A DNA stretch of 64,000 bases. Origin: Ziziphus jujuba (Eukaryota > Streptophyta > Magnoliopsida > Rosales > Rhamnaceae). The notes under the pieces were generated by a model, which saw only the letters and a program-made list of their open reading frames with translations, was not told the origin of the DNA and did not search any database. Numbering within the stretch: position 1 is the stretch's first letter; each line of letters opens with the position of its first letter. The stretch covers positions 22,181,001 to 22,245,000 of the forward strand of contig NC_083386.1 in NCBI RefSeq assembly GCF_031755915.1, written 5' to 3'. The translations under genes were made by a program, and so were the position numbers. Below are positions 1-11,600 of the stretch, one piece after another.

Positions 1-591
1 AATTTAAAATCTTAATTAAAAATAATAGTTAATGTTATTTTCTTCTTCTTCTTTTTTTATTACGACTTGGGACAAGGGGATTTTCAACCAGTTTGAAGTT
101 TGAAAGTTGAGAAATATGATAAATATTTTCTAAAATACATAATTTGTTAACTATAGTGATCAACTTTTATCCTTGTCAAAAATAGAGAAGAACATCAAAT
201 AATTAGTAATTAAATAGTGTATATCGACAAAAACGACATGTCTATTGATGACCATCAACAAATTTGACATGTCTATGATATTTTCATAGAAATCCACATT
301 TCTTCATTAATTTTTGTTGATAATTATTGATATTGATAAATTTAATATTTTCATCAATATAGATAATAAATAAATTTTACATTTTTATCAATATTAAATA
401 TGTTGATGAATATTTTTTTTACCACTTTTGTTAATATCAAATATGAAAAAATATAAAAATATCGATGAAGATTTAATAATATCAAAAATATTGGCATGTA
501 TGGTCGCATTCCAATCCTGAAATAGATTGATCTTCTCTGAATTGTTTACTTATTAGGTGGCTTGCAGCTGCAGCTGACAAATAGGAAGAAA

Positions 592-662
<71 letters not shown>

Positions 663-979
663 CAAAGATTTTTTATTGTTTAAATTATTTCATTTTTTTG
701 TAATTCAAAGAAAAAAATTATTTCATTTTTTGTCTACGCATCACAAACAAGACATGAACTTGCATTTTTATTGGTAACGGCGAGAGATAAATGTGGGTCC
801 ACTCACTCAGCATTTATATTCATATATATATATATATATATATATATGTAAAAAGATTATTCTCTCAAGAAAAAAAGAAAACTTGTTAAATATTGTTTTT
901 TATATCCTCTTTTTTGATATATCCAGTCAAAGTCTCCACCATCACCCATCTCCAAACAAAGAAATAATAATCAGCATCA
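1..979. other. AT-rich upstream spacer, no gene
   Basis: No coding signal is visible on either strand. The stretch is strongly AT-rich. At 230-420 it reiterates short motifs around TGTTGAT/ATCAA, which looks like decayed repeat sequence. Two (TA)n microsatellites lie at 592-662 and 822-848. Small open frames here simply translate the microsatellite into alternating Tyr and Ile. Confidence 0.7.
592..662. repeat. (TA)n microsatellite
   Basis: About 70 bases of nearly pure alternating TA interrupted by two C bases. A second, shorter tract lies at 822-848. Tracts like these are replication-slippage products and likely to differ in length between individuals. Confidence 0.9.
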
Positions 980-3573
980 ATGGAAATCCCCTCCTTCGCG
1001 ATCACCTAGAACAGGTCTCTTTGGACTCCTCCAAAGTCCAAACTACTAATAATTCTCACTACTGCTCTTGTTCTTCTGCTAACCTTGATAACCCTTATCA
1101 CTGAAAACTTCATATTTAAAGGAATATCAAAGAAACTGCCGCCAGGTTGTTTTGGATTAATTTCCACTTTTGGGAGAGTCTATAAACTTAATTTGCCATG
1201 GCATAGCTAGAAACAAAACCAGACTGATAAGTGCACGGATTCATGAACCGAGCTAACAAGTATGGATTAGTCTCCAAAACTTCAATTTTGGGTTTCCAAA
1301 ATGGTGGTTTTGACTGGCCAAGCTGGTAGTCTATTTCTATTTGGTGGAGGTGATTATGGTCTTTCGGTTAACCAACCCAACAACAGTAGCTAGAGTACTA
1401 GGAAGCACAGGCCTCTTTGAGCTCACAGGGGATCACTATAAGCTTGTTAGGGATTCCATTGTTGGATTTTTTGAAACCTGAAAACATTCATAGATATCTA
1501 TATGAGTGAAATGGATTCAATAGTCCAGCAACAACTCTGCAAGGTCTAGCACCAGAAATTGATTATAGCAGTAATAAAACTACCTCAATATGTGATTTTG
1601 ATCTTCTGGTCTGCTCAGTTTAATTTGTATCATTCATAGTTTGTAACTATTAGTGTTATATGATTGTTCATATATTTGGAAAATATTGAAATTTAAAATC
1701 AAAATTAAGTAATAATGAATTTATCACTAAACTGTCTAAACTGTTTATTCAGAATAAAAAATATGCTTTTTAATTATAATATATTATATATAAGTTTTCG
1801 TAATGTTTTCAAAAAATTAAAAAAGATGAAAGAAAAAATATAAAACTTTTCAAAACCTACCATCCTATCAAATAGTTTGCCAGCAATTAACCTCCAATTT
1901 ACTTTATTTTCCAAATGATATGAAAGCATTTTAAATAGTGCACAATACTGATTACAATATGTCTGAGATTATTGCAGGAACTCGACGGGAAGGACTCAAA
2001 TACATGTTGTTCCATTAAGAAGAAGATGACGTTAAATATCACTTGCAGTGTACATTTTGGAGTTCAAGACGGGAAAGAGAAAGACAAACTCTTGGAAGAA
2101 TATTCTTTAGTCGATCGTGAGGAATATGGGGCCATTTCCATTAGATTTTCCAGGCACTGTGTTTCATGGAGCATTGATTGCTCGTAAAAAGGCATGTAAA
2201 AAGCTGTCGAAATATGATCAAAACGAGGAAGAAACAAATAGAAGAAGGGATAGCAGAGAGTAATATTCGTGAAGATATGTTTTTCAAGCCGTTGAGTCTG
2301 CAAGATGAAAATGGCAACCCTTCAGAAGAGCTTGAAATTCTTGACAATTCTTTGCCTATGATCATTGCTAGCCACAACATAACTGCGCAGTTTTGCTCAT
2401 CCTCCTCGTAAGACACCTTGCTAGGGATGCCAAGGTATTCAACAAGGTTTATGAAGGTAGGAACATATATGTGAAACTTCCTAAACCTATGTTGATATAG
2501 TAGATAGAACTAATTGCTTCAAACACACTAAAATTTAAAAATGCAATAAAAAATCATCTAATATGGATTTAGTAAAGCACTAAATCTTATTTGGATAAAG
2601 TTGAGCCTTATTGAAGGAACTAAATATATATATTATTGCATTTTTAAATGTGACTCTTTTAAGTGTTCTAAAAGCTTATAGATGAAATTACAAATGATAA
2701 AACCATTTGGTTCTAATGTGAATTTATTATAGAGATGAATGTACATGGGATTTTCCTACGGTGTAAACATATATAAGTTGAGAAGTTCAATTATCCACAC
2801 TCCTTCTAGAAAGAGCTTAGAATTTATATAAAATCATTCTCCTCACAAGATCATCATGATTTTCCATCAGTATTTTTATTAACACTTCGAGTTTTTAAAT
2901 TGCTTTTAAGAATAGAAGTTTAAAATGTATTTAGGTATATAAAAGTATAATAAAATAATAAAATCTCATCAAAACAAAATGAACCATGTGTAGAGTATTT
3001 GTATAAACTCTAAATATATTTTTAAATTTTCAATTCTAAAATAATATAAAAACTAAGAATGAAGATCTTTATAAATTTTCATGAATCTTTGACGTAAGAA
3101 TTCTTCTTTGTATATCATAGATAAAATTTAATTATTATTCAAAAGCAATAGACAATAATGACTAGTATAACAGTGTTGTTAATATAGCGGATCTCTGGTT
3201 TTTAATTAATTCTTCAATATGTTTGAAATGAAATTTGGAAACTCAAAATGCCAAAAGAAGAAAAGATGGAAAAACGAGTATACATGGAGAGTAGCCCAAG
3301 AGCTTATGAGAATAACTCCTCAATATTTTTGACTTTCGGGAGTTATGCGCTCTCTTTTCTTACAAATTAGTGAATTTACATCTTTCACAAACTGATGGAC
3401 CAGGGACCTACAGTTTATGAAAGACAAGAGTATAATTTTGGAAAATAGGACTCTTCTTTTACAAATTAGTGCAAAAGGAAGGTAAAATTGGCTCATTTTT
3501 TGACAACTTCAAATTAACGTGTTTTAAGAGACACCAAAGTTAGATGGTCATGTTGCCAGGCATATATATATAT

Positions 3574-4466
3574 GAGGAATTTTTCAGTGTACAATGTGCA
3601 CCACGTCAACAATACACATAGCCATTGAATTTTTGACATTTGGACAAAATATATATGAGACATATATTTTACTTTAAAAAAAAAATAACTTTAATATAAT
3701 ATTTTTAACGCCGTTATTTTATATTCCATCGTCAAGAGAATTTAAATTTTCTTTTTCCCTTTCTTCCTTTATTAAGCTTTCTCTTCCATTTTATTTTCTT
3801 TTCTATTTAACCTTAATGAAGTAGAACATGTATTAATTCTTGTTAATCTTTAATTTTCTAATACGGTATTATATTATTAATTTTTTTAATTGATCTCAAA
3901 ATAATTGACCATATTATACGGGCTTTTCATTGAGAAATATAGAATAGATTTATCTTAATTTACACAACTTCCCATCAACACCTTTCTTTTTGTATTAAAA
4001 CTCAGATAAAATTAATAAGTCTCCTTTGATACAAGTATTCACCCGAGTTTGTGTTTCTAATTGTGGACAATGAGCTAAAAAAATAAAAAATAAAAATCTT
4101 TAAGAGGTAAAAATTCGCAGATTAGATTTAAAGTAGGAAATAAGATTAAAAACGAAAGGCCACCCCCACAAATCACTTCCTTGCCTCGTCAGCTAGGATT
4201 AGCCATACTAGTGTTGAGGCTTCATTTCCAGGCAAGGAAGACATCTTTGTATTGTAGAATCAAAATGACTATCCGATTATCACGGAAAATAATAATAACA
4301 GTGTTTTTTTTTTTTTTTGTGAATAATAATGATGTTAAATGAATTTACTGTAATAATTCTAATTATATTTGATAATACGATGTGTTGTATTCTTTTGTCC
4401 AAATGTCAAAAATTCAATGGCCATGCTACCACTGATGTGGTATACACTTTGCATAGAAGAATTTCT
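3574..4466. mobile_element. non-autonomous DNA transposon with long TIRs (MULE-like)
   Basis: The ends are inverted copies of each other. Bases 3621-3649 are a perfect 29-base inverted match to 4393-4421, and the outer 45 or so bases on each side align with mismatches (GAGGAATTT... at the left, its complement at the right). The flanks are TA-repeat on both sides, so a 9-base TA-rich target duplication (about 3565-3573 and 4467-4475) is possible but cannot be proved. The long TIRs, about 0.9 kb size and no coding capacity suggest a Mutator-like non-autonomous element; the superfamily is inferred. It sits in the P450 pseudogene between the TWRVAQ block and the last exon. Confidence 0.75.
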
Positions 4467-4489
4467 ATATATATATATATATATACTTT

Positions 4490-4738
4490 CTTTTTTTTTT
4501 TTGCATCTTGATGGGTATCATCAGTAGAAAACTTAGGAACTATGGGCCATTAGCATCTATTACTGTTTACAATTCTCATGAAAACTAGGTAATATCCGGT
4601 ACATCACCATACGGCTGCCCCAATTTCTCTTTCTTATAGTGTATGGCGACATGCGGAGTCCACTCCAAGATGCAAAGAGGGATTACTGGGACTCGAACCC
4701 ACAACTCTTGCAAGCAGGTGTGAATGGGAAGCCAGCTC
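4490..4738 (-). mobile_element. tRNA-derived SINE with target-site duplication
   Basis: Read on the minus strand, the element starts with GAGCTGGCTTCCC, carries a polymerase III B-box-like GGTTCGAGTCCC (around 4686-4697), continues for about 150 bases, and ends in a poly(A) tail, seen as the T run at 4491-4502. The nonamer ATATACTTT occurs exactly on both flanks (4481-4489 and 4739-4747), giving a classic target-site duplication. The A box is weak. It landed immediately beside the right end of the MITE, within the same dead P450 gene. It is not a tRNA gene because no cloverleaf forms. Confidence 0.8.
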
Positions 4739-5110
4739 ATATACTTTGAGCTCTTTTTTCTTCTTCCTAATTTCATTTCAATTCGGTAAGCAAAACCATA
4801 TGGAGGATTCTTGAAGAAATTATATAAGCGGTGCGCATGAATTTGATTAATGGTGAACCAGTGTGTTTTAGGTGACTTTTGGTACACACATGGACAGCAA
4901 CATTTATGAAGATCCATATAAATTGGATCCCCCTCATCAAAATCCCGCCTTCTCTACTTGTATCAATTTGGAGCAAGTCCAAGAATCTGCCCTGGTGCAG
5001 ATTTTTGCCCATCATTTGGTGACAAAATATACATGGACTGAAACCATCCCTGATGAGCCTACTCTCGTGAACGCATGCCTTACCATTCCTGTCATGCTTC
5101 ATCCCAGGAT

Positions 5111-6300
5111 TATTAAGATAATGTTTATACATATGTTCTTAACCTTTACGTTTATTATTGCACAAGCAAGAGAGTCGATACATGTGGCCTAATCATTTTG
5201 TTTTCAGCTTTTTTATCTTTTATTTTCTTTTATTTATTTTTAGAGTCTAACCAGTAATCAGAAGAATAAAATCTAGAAAAAAATGTTTGAAATTTAGTAA
5301 AATCATATTTCAATATTATTTTCAAAAATTTAATTTTCGGTTGCTTTGAAACAAATAAAAGCAGTTACATTCATAGTTCATTATAAAATATGGTTATTTA
5401 TGAACAGTGATTATCATCCTTAGTGGATTAATTAGTATCTAATCTTGCAATTATTAATTGATTCTGCTTAAATCTTTTTTACCCTTTTAATTCTATATAG
5501 TAAAAAAGATTATATAACTATATTTTTACACCTTTTAACTATATAATTTTTTATATTTTACCTTAGAAAAACCCTTCACATTGTTTCAATGAACTATTAT
5601 CTTTTTTGTCAATTTAGTTTTGGTTATGTAGTTTAATGTATAAATTTGATGAGTTAAATATACACAGCATTTCCAAAATTTGACGAATTTTATTATATTT
5701 TACAAAAATATATTCAATATATATATATATATATATATTCTATACATGCTCTTCTAAATCATGAATCTTATGAAAAATGATAAGATGATTTTAGATTTAA
5801 GGGTAAAAATAAAAAGTATATATTACTTTCATCTTAATGATCGTTCGGAATAAAAAGTGTGGCATGCGCATGGATGAGAGCATCTTCAATGGTTATTTAT
5901 ATTGGAGTCTATGTGATATTGATTTTGAAAAGTGTTCATGCTTGTATAGCATTTTTTCTATTTAATAAAATAATAGTTTAGGCAATTTCTCTCTAATAGG
6001 TTCTGTTTAAAATGTCGTTAAATGATAATATGTAATTTTTTATTTTAAAATTATATCTAATTAAAAAAATCAAAAATTCATGCAGGAGTTTTTTTTCTTT
6101 TAATAAAAATCGATAAAAATAAATAAAATACTGACAGAGCATGTCTAATAGAACTTCCAGAAATAGACAGTGCACTTCACAATTTCTATTTTTTTTGTTG
6201 CTACATTAATTTGACAGAACTAATGCACAGAATTATTAAAAAAGATTTTTTTAAAATTTTATTTATGTATCTGATATGATAAATTATTTTTAAATAGACA
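5111..6300. other. AT-rich intergenic spacer
   Basis: No supported gene. It contains a (TA)n tract at about 5719-5741 and ordinary AT-rich sequence. Bases near 5877 (GAGCATCTTCAATGG) resemble the ends of many plant MITEs, but I could not find a convincing opposite end. Confidence 0.6.
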
Positions 6301-7382
6301 AAAAAACATTGAAAATGTGGGGAGGCACACGTTTATGCCATCCTGATTCATCCAATCATTTTACGACATCGTGTAGCAACATGGACCACAGTTGCCCAAG
6401 ATTTTGGTATGATGACGTGTCATCCATACTATGCTGATGTGGAAGACGGTGCCTTATTGATTGGTCAGGCTTTAGATGAAGCGGACGTTTGGGGCCGTGC
6501 CAGCTTCCGACTGCCATTCACTTTCCACGTGCTTGCACGCTCCAATCTACTCTCCCCAAACTCCCTGACGCCAAATGAGACCAACCTCTACGCTACAACG
6601 ACTTACATACAGAGCCGGTGAATCCTCAACAAGCACCGTTGGATCAAAACCTTTCGCTTAGCTGATGGTGGACGTAATACGATGTGCGGTCCAGATTAAA
6701 ACCACAATTCCACTGTACTCGATTCACGAGTCCGCGTGTGAAGCTCGTGAACAAACTCATCAATACACGTTCTAAATGTCGTAGAGCACGTGCCGCATTG
6801 GTCTGGTGAAGGTTTTTATCCATTCCAGCCGATAGCAGTGAAACTTACCAGAATCAACGAGTCAACAAAACGCGCCTGGAAATTCTTTCCCTTGGATCTA
6901 TGACCATGATCAATTATTAAAAATCAACAAATCCTGATTGGTTTAGGACGTAGAGCAGCAAAAATGGAAATCCTTAATAAATAAAAACAGCCGCACACCT
7001 TCCTCTCTCCTTCCCACCAAAAACAACCTTCATAGCCAGGAATTCTGACTTGAGGGAGATTCAATTCAAACTACACGCAAACGCAAATACAAATTCTTTT
7101 ACCACTACAAGACGGCCTTCACTCTCAAGTCGGAATCTTGGCCGTCCAAAATCCAGAAAAACCATAACTCCAAGTTTTCTTTTTTTCGTTTTCCTAAGCC
7201 TTTATTTATATTCAATCAATCTTTTTTGGTTTTTCCTCACGAACAAGAATCATCAATTATCTTTTATCAAAAAAAAAAAAAAAAAAAAGGGAATCGTCAA
7301 TTATCAGGGAAAAAAAAAATCAAGAAACAAGTTACAGTTTCGCTGTTTTGCGTTCTCGTCCGCCATCTGAGGAGATCAACGG
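6301..7382 (+). promoter_or_regulatory. promoter and 5' leader of the 7383 gene
   Basis: Base composition is visibly more GC-rich than the flanks. ACGT-core motifs are present: ACGTGTCA at about 6414-6421 and CACGTG near 6526 and 6787. These are bZIP/bHLH-type sites by family knowledge. No clear TATA box was found; an AT-rich stretch at 6977-6987 is the best candidate. The leader includes a small poly(A) insertion at 7247-7305 described separately. Confidence 0.45.
7247..7305 (+). mobile_element. poly(A) micro-insertion flanked by 15-bp duplication
   Basis: GAATCATCAATTATC (7247-7261) is repeated with one mismatch at 7291-7305. Between the copies are only TTTTATC, an A run and GGG. This is the footprint expected of a severely truncated target-primed retroposition event. 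It lies in the 5' leader of the gene starting at 7383. Confidence 0.6.
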
Positions 7383-8177
7383 ATGGCTTCGGTGGGAATT
7401 CGTTGCGGTGGTGGGAATTATAACCTCCTCGGCGATTGCCGGTTCGGCAATGCTCGGATTCCTCACAATCGCAATGCTCCACCATGTTTGATGATTGGCA
7501 ACCAAACCGATTCTTCCAGGGGAAAAGGAATGTCGAAGATCTCGGCGGTCGCGACGCCGGCGATGAGTTTGGAATCGGTTGAAGGACGGAGAGCTCGGCA
7601 GAGCAATAAAGAACAACCGCCGGTTGCTTACGAGAAGGTGGATAGGTGGATGAGGGAGTCGGTGGAGGAGATTGTGAAGAATCTGAGGAAAGCGCCATTG
7701 TTAGTTCATTTGTACGGTAGGAACGACGAGATTGGTGGTGTGGAGACGAAGAAGGCGGTGGATAATGAAGATTGGGCCGTAGCGAAGGACAAATGGAATT
7801 CCGGTGAAGCTCCATTGCCAGAAAGCGTAATATTCGTGGAAGAATTATCGGAAAAGCAAGAAGAAGAAGAAGAAGACAATGGTCAAGACGACGTTGTTGA
7901 TGGGATTACGAAGGCATGGGGAATTGTGGTTCAGGGGAGAGGATTAGAATGTGGGCCGGCCTGTTACTTGTTGAAGACAACCAGCGTTGGGGTCCGATCA
8001 GCAGGGTCCAGACCAGGACTGGGTTGTGTTGGTTGTACCCATTTTTGTTTGGTTAAGGTTAACAGTTTCTGGGAAACGGCTGAATCGCAGCTTAGTAATT
8101 GTTGGGCTCGGACCTATGCCCAGGAGCAATCGGCGGGCCCAACTTGGACCGGTTTGTTGTTTGTTGAAGACCAATAG
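7383..8177 (+). CDS. uncharacterised plant protein, single exon
   Basis: A 264-residue open frame with a start in good context (CGGATGGC). I recognise the family as a conserved plant protein of unknown function. Its core has WMRESVEEIVKNL (about 83-95), APLLVHLYG (about 100-108), WNSGEAPLPESVIFVEEL (about 137-154), an acidic Glu-rich linker, AWGIVVQGRGLECGPACYLL (about 178-197), GCTHFCLVKV (about 216-225) and ESAESQL-like ETAESQLSNCW (231-241). The Arg/Ser-rich, weakly acidic first 60 residues could be a plastid transit peptide (inference). Family members, as I remember them, end soon after the SQLxNCW block. Here about 23 unrelated residues follow, encoded by a partial repeat of the GPACYLL segment (8145-8179). 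Function unknown. Confidence 0.8.
   Translation: MASVGIRCGGGNYNLLGDCRFGNARIPHNRNAPPCLMIGNQTDSSRGKGMSKISAVATPAMSLESVEGRRARQSNKEQPPVAYEKVDRWMRESVEEIVKNLRKAPLLVHLYGRNDEIGGVETKKAVDNEDWAVAKDKWNSGEAPLPESVIFVEELSEKQEEEEEDNGQDDVVDGITKAWGIVVQGRGLECGPACYLLKTTSVGVRSAGSRPGLGCVGCTHFCLVKVNSFWETAESQLSNCWARTYAQEQSAGPTWTGLLFVEDQ
7952..7986 (+). repeat. short dispersed repeat inside the 7383 gene (copy 1; copy 2 at 8145-8179)
   Basis: Bases 7952-7986, encoding GPACYLLKTTS, recur at 8145-8179 about 193 bases downstream with roughly 80% identity. The second copy, read in the +1 frame, gives GPVCCLLKTNS. The true stop codon (8175-8177) lies inside the second copy. Confidence 0.65.
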
Positions 8178-8239
8178 CGGTTCGTGTTGGTTTTGGAAAG
8201 GCCCAGATCCGGGAAGCACTAATTTTTCATTTCTATAGT

Positions 8240-11200
8240 TTTAGTTTTATAGATTTATTAATGACAGAGAAACCAAAAAAAAAAAAAAAAAAAAATCCCA
8301 AAAGATTTTATGGCTAAATGGTAGTGTATAGTGCTGATTCAACACACAGACACTGAAAGTTGTGGATATTGAGATTCTTTTTCTAGTGATGTCAAGTTGT
8401 GGATAGTGTTGGGTCGTTTCATAATAAGCGGATAATTATTATTCCCTTTTTTTTTTTTTTTATATGTTACTTTTTAAAATGTGGAAATTGAATGCTTCTT
8501 CTACATTGCCAAGTTTATAGAAATTCAAGTCGTGCCGTCTCACACGATATGAGCAAGAGAGTTGAACTCCATCTTAAAATTCATGCCTCAATTACGTTGT
8601 TTATTTTATTATGAATACAACATATGATAATCTCATCTAAAACGACACAACAAAACACTTTAATATCATCCACCAAGATCAATCTTACACGATGTCAATA
8701 TATATATGTATCAATTTTAAGTTTTCATGAACATATACCCATACATAGAAACTCAGCCAAGAAACAATCATAGAAACTTAGCCAAGAAACAAAAGCATAG
8801 CATATAGACTTATCAAGATGTAATGCACATACTAGTAAGTTCAACTATTGGATGTTATTATCATACTTCGTAATGCTCACATCGTTAATCAAGCGAAAAG
8901 TATTATATGTAACAGTTATATCATATTATTTATATCATTTTCAATTATAATTTTATCATATTATTTGTATCACTTTCAATTATTATATATTACATAAATT
9001 TAACGATTTATAAATATATGCAAAATTAAATAAAAATCATACATAAATATTATTATACGTTTGATAATGAATGACTTGTGACACCATATCACTTATATAA
9101 CGGTTTTATATAAAAAATTTCTCATTTAACTTCTTTGATTCTCACATCCTTTCAACAACAATACAATTTATACTTCCTTATCTTCTCCTTTTCAGATTCG
9201 AATTTATGACAAGTTGGCGATGCTATTAAAAAATTAAATTTTTTTTAAAAAAAAAAAAAAAGGAATTCCAAGGGACTAAGTATCTTTTTCCATTATCTCT
9301 CTTTCCTCTCGCTCTTTAGGCCGATCAATGAACAGTGAGTGACACAAAAAGCACTAACCATTTTCCTCTAAATTGTTGGAATACTCGAGCACATGTACGC
9401 ACCTTGTCTGACTTAATATAAATTCAAAAATTTTATTAATTTGAAACATTAAAAACTAAATAAAAATTTTCTACCACATAAAGATTAAATATACAATACT
9501 CAAATTGAAATAAAATTAAAATCAAGAATCTCCGTTAAAATGAGATGAAAATGGAGATCTAAATTGAAACCAATATGAAAATTAAGGCATCCAATTAAAA
9601 AAAAAAAAAAAAAAGCCTTGAGGCACTCAGTTAAAATTAGAAGCAGACTTGCTTTATTTTAATACATTTATAAAATACATATTTATTTCATATGTTATCT
9701 TATCTATTAAATGAAAATAGCTCACTAGCCTTTTTTGATTCATAAGTCTAGGAACATCCCAAATAATTCTTTAAATATGTCATTATTTTTATTTTAAAAA
9801 GACAATATATAAAAAAAAAAATTCAAATTAACTTTTTATTTTGACTTTTTAGTATAAAAAAATTGACTCTCCAAACTTAAAAAGTCAAAAATTATTTTTT
9901 ATTCCAATATTATATGAATTTAATTGAATATAATATATTTTTCTATGTTACTATTATAATATTTAAAAGGTAGTTAACTTATTAAAAGATAAAGATTATA
10001 AGTAAAATAATAAATGTTTATAAAAAAATAAAAATAAAGAGCTTAAATACAAAATTTGTTGAAGAATATTTTTAAATTTTATTAGTTATTTTAAAAGATA
10101 TTATTTATTATATAAAATATATTATTTTACCTTAAAAAGTCATTTGAGGTTGGTCTAAAAAGAAGAAAAATATCAATCAAACCAACTAAAAAAGTATAGA
10201 TAAAGCGAGCAAACAGGGTCTCACTGCAAGAACTAATAAACAACAAGCTAATCCACAGATATAAATATTCTAACATAATTAGATTTTAAATGGCATTTAT
10301 TTGTGTTGACGAGTTTTTTTTTTTTGGCTGAAATATTTGTGTTGACGAGTTGTGTTTTACACACAACTATTTCTTATATCTTTTCGATTAAAAAAAGTAT
10401 TTATTATATCAAGTGAACTGTATTTTTATATCCCAATGAATACTAGAATTAAACATATTTTTACACCACCCAACCCAAACGGTAAAAGGACACAAATACG
10501 GGCATATATAAAATAGAATGATGATAATTTTTTTGGGTATCTGAATAAACCTAAGCTTTTTCTGTTCCAAAATAAAAGTAACAAATCATGAATACCATGA
10601 AAAAGGAACATTTTACCAACTCTTAATCATGAAAAAATATCATGTCCATAACGAGGGGTAAAGAGTGGCCAACAAAAAAAAAAAAAAAAAAAAGAATGAA
10701 ATTTATGAATGATAATTTTATGATATCCTTGCTCTAGAAAGGTATATCAAACTTGAATTTTTCAATGGGAGATAAAACTTGATATAGTATGGTGGTCCAA
10801 GTCCTACCAAATGCACAAATTAAATACAAGGCAAGTTAGTTAATAGGTAAGATAAAATCTTAAAGCTTCCGTTTTATCATATGAAAAATGTACTGAATCA
10901 CTTATTTCTATCCTTAAAAAGTACTATATTATTAATAATTTTTTTCTAAAATTTATTGCCCCATGTGATGATCATTAATGGAATTGTTGATAATATAGCT
11001 AAAATTAATTGATTTGTTTAAATTTAAAATTAGCTTTAGGTCTTGATGTTGGATTATCAATAATAACAAATATATATATTTTTAAATCTTTAACAATGAT
11101 ATAGCTTATTTTATATATATATATTTATTTATTTATTTTTAATGCATCAAGATATACAATGCACATAATAATAATGCCATATTCAGTAGGGTTTATACAG

Positions 11201-11600
11201 CACAAATAATAAAAACACATTCTAAAAAAGTGTACACCCACTCTATAATAAAACCAAATATATGCTTAAAAACATCAAGCCTACTCAGGTGGCTTCAAAA
11301 CTTATTTTTATTTACATTTTCAACATAAAACTTAATACGTTGAATTAATTTTAAAATAAAAAAAATCAGGAAAAAAAAAAGAGAAGGAAATCCGAAAATT
11401 ATTGAATTAAAAGAAGATGCAAATTTGGAGACAATAATAAAAGGAAGAAAAAGCGTGGCAAAAAATGAGAGAAGGAAGCGTGGACTTTGGGCCCAAAGTC
11501 CCTCCAACCTATTTGAATTTGAAAAATAAAAAACAAAAGCAACCCACCCACGTTGTTGTTATTGTTGTTTTTAGTCTGCTCTAAATATTTTACGTTTTTA
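8240..11600. other. AT-rich intergenic spacer
   Basis: No gene supported on either strand over about 3.4 kb. It contains poly(A/T) runs near 8275, 8450, 9240, 9597, 10313 and 10675, a (TA)n/(TTTA)n tract near 11110-11145, and a duplicated short motif around 8927-8990 (ATCATATTATTTRTATCA repeated). One clear micro-retroposition footprint lies at 10299-10349. No LTR pair or transposase frame was seen. Confidence 0.6.
10299..10349. mobile_element. poly(T) micro-insertion flanked by perfect 15-bp duplication
   Basis: ATTTGTGTTGACGAG occurs exactly at 10299-10313 and 10335-10349. The 21 bases between are a T run followed by GGCTGAAAT. A perfect direct repeat around a homopolymer is best read as target-site duplication around an almost empty poly(A) retro-insertion in minus orientation. 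Confidence 0.7.

Larger units (their letters stand above)
980..5110 (+). pseudogene. cytochrome P450 pseudogene (CYP85-clan type)
   Basis: This is the wreck of a plant P450 mono-oxygenase that resembles CYP716/CYP728-type enzymes. Pieces lie in the right order. An N-terminal ATG at 980 is followed by a hydrophobic anchor and the proline hinge KLPPGCFG. LTGQAGSLFLFGG lies near 1310, LGSTGLFELTGDHYKLV near 1400, an exon-2-like block with DGKEKDKLLEE and IEEGIAESNIREDM at 1979-2455, and TWRVAQELMRITP at 3282-3320. The last exon begins near 4872 with TFGTHMDSNIYEDPYK. The heme-binding loop survives only in a shifted frame at 4955-5008 (FGASPRICPGADF, heme Cys present). Damage includes a stop after nine codons (1007-1009), several frameshifts, and insertion of a MITE (3574-4466) and a SINE (4490-4738) before the last exon. 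The clan assignment is from recalled motifs. No functional product is expected. Confidence 0.88.

Noticed and set aside
4660..4738. tRNA gene on the minus strand because of GGTTCGAGTCCC
   Set aside because: No acceptor stem or anticodon arm pairs; poly(A) and target duplication show a SINE.
4585..5132. Minus-strand open frames of 110 and 119 codons
   Set aside because: They are antisense to the SINE and to the P450 last exon; no family resemblance.
5877..6170. MITE suggested by GAGCATCTTCAATGG
   Set aside because: No convincing inverted partner or target duplication; the same holds for a similar motif at 59198.
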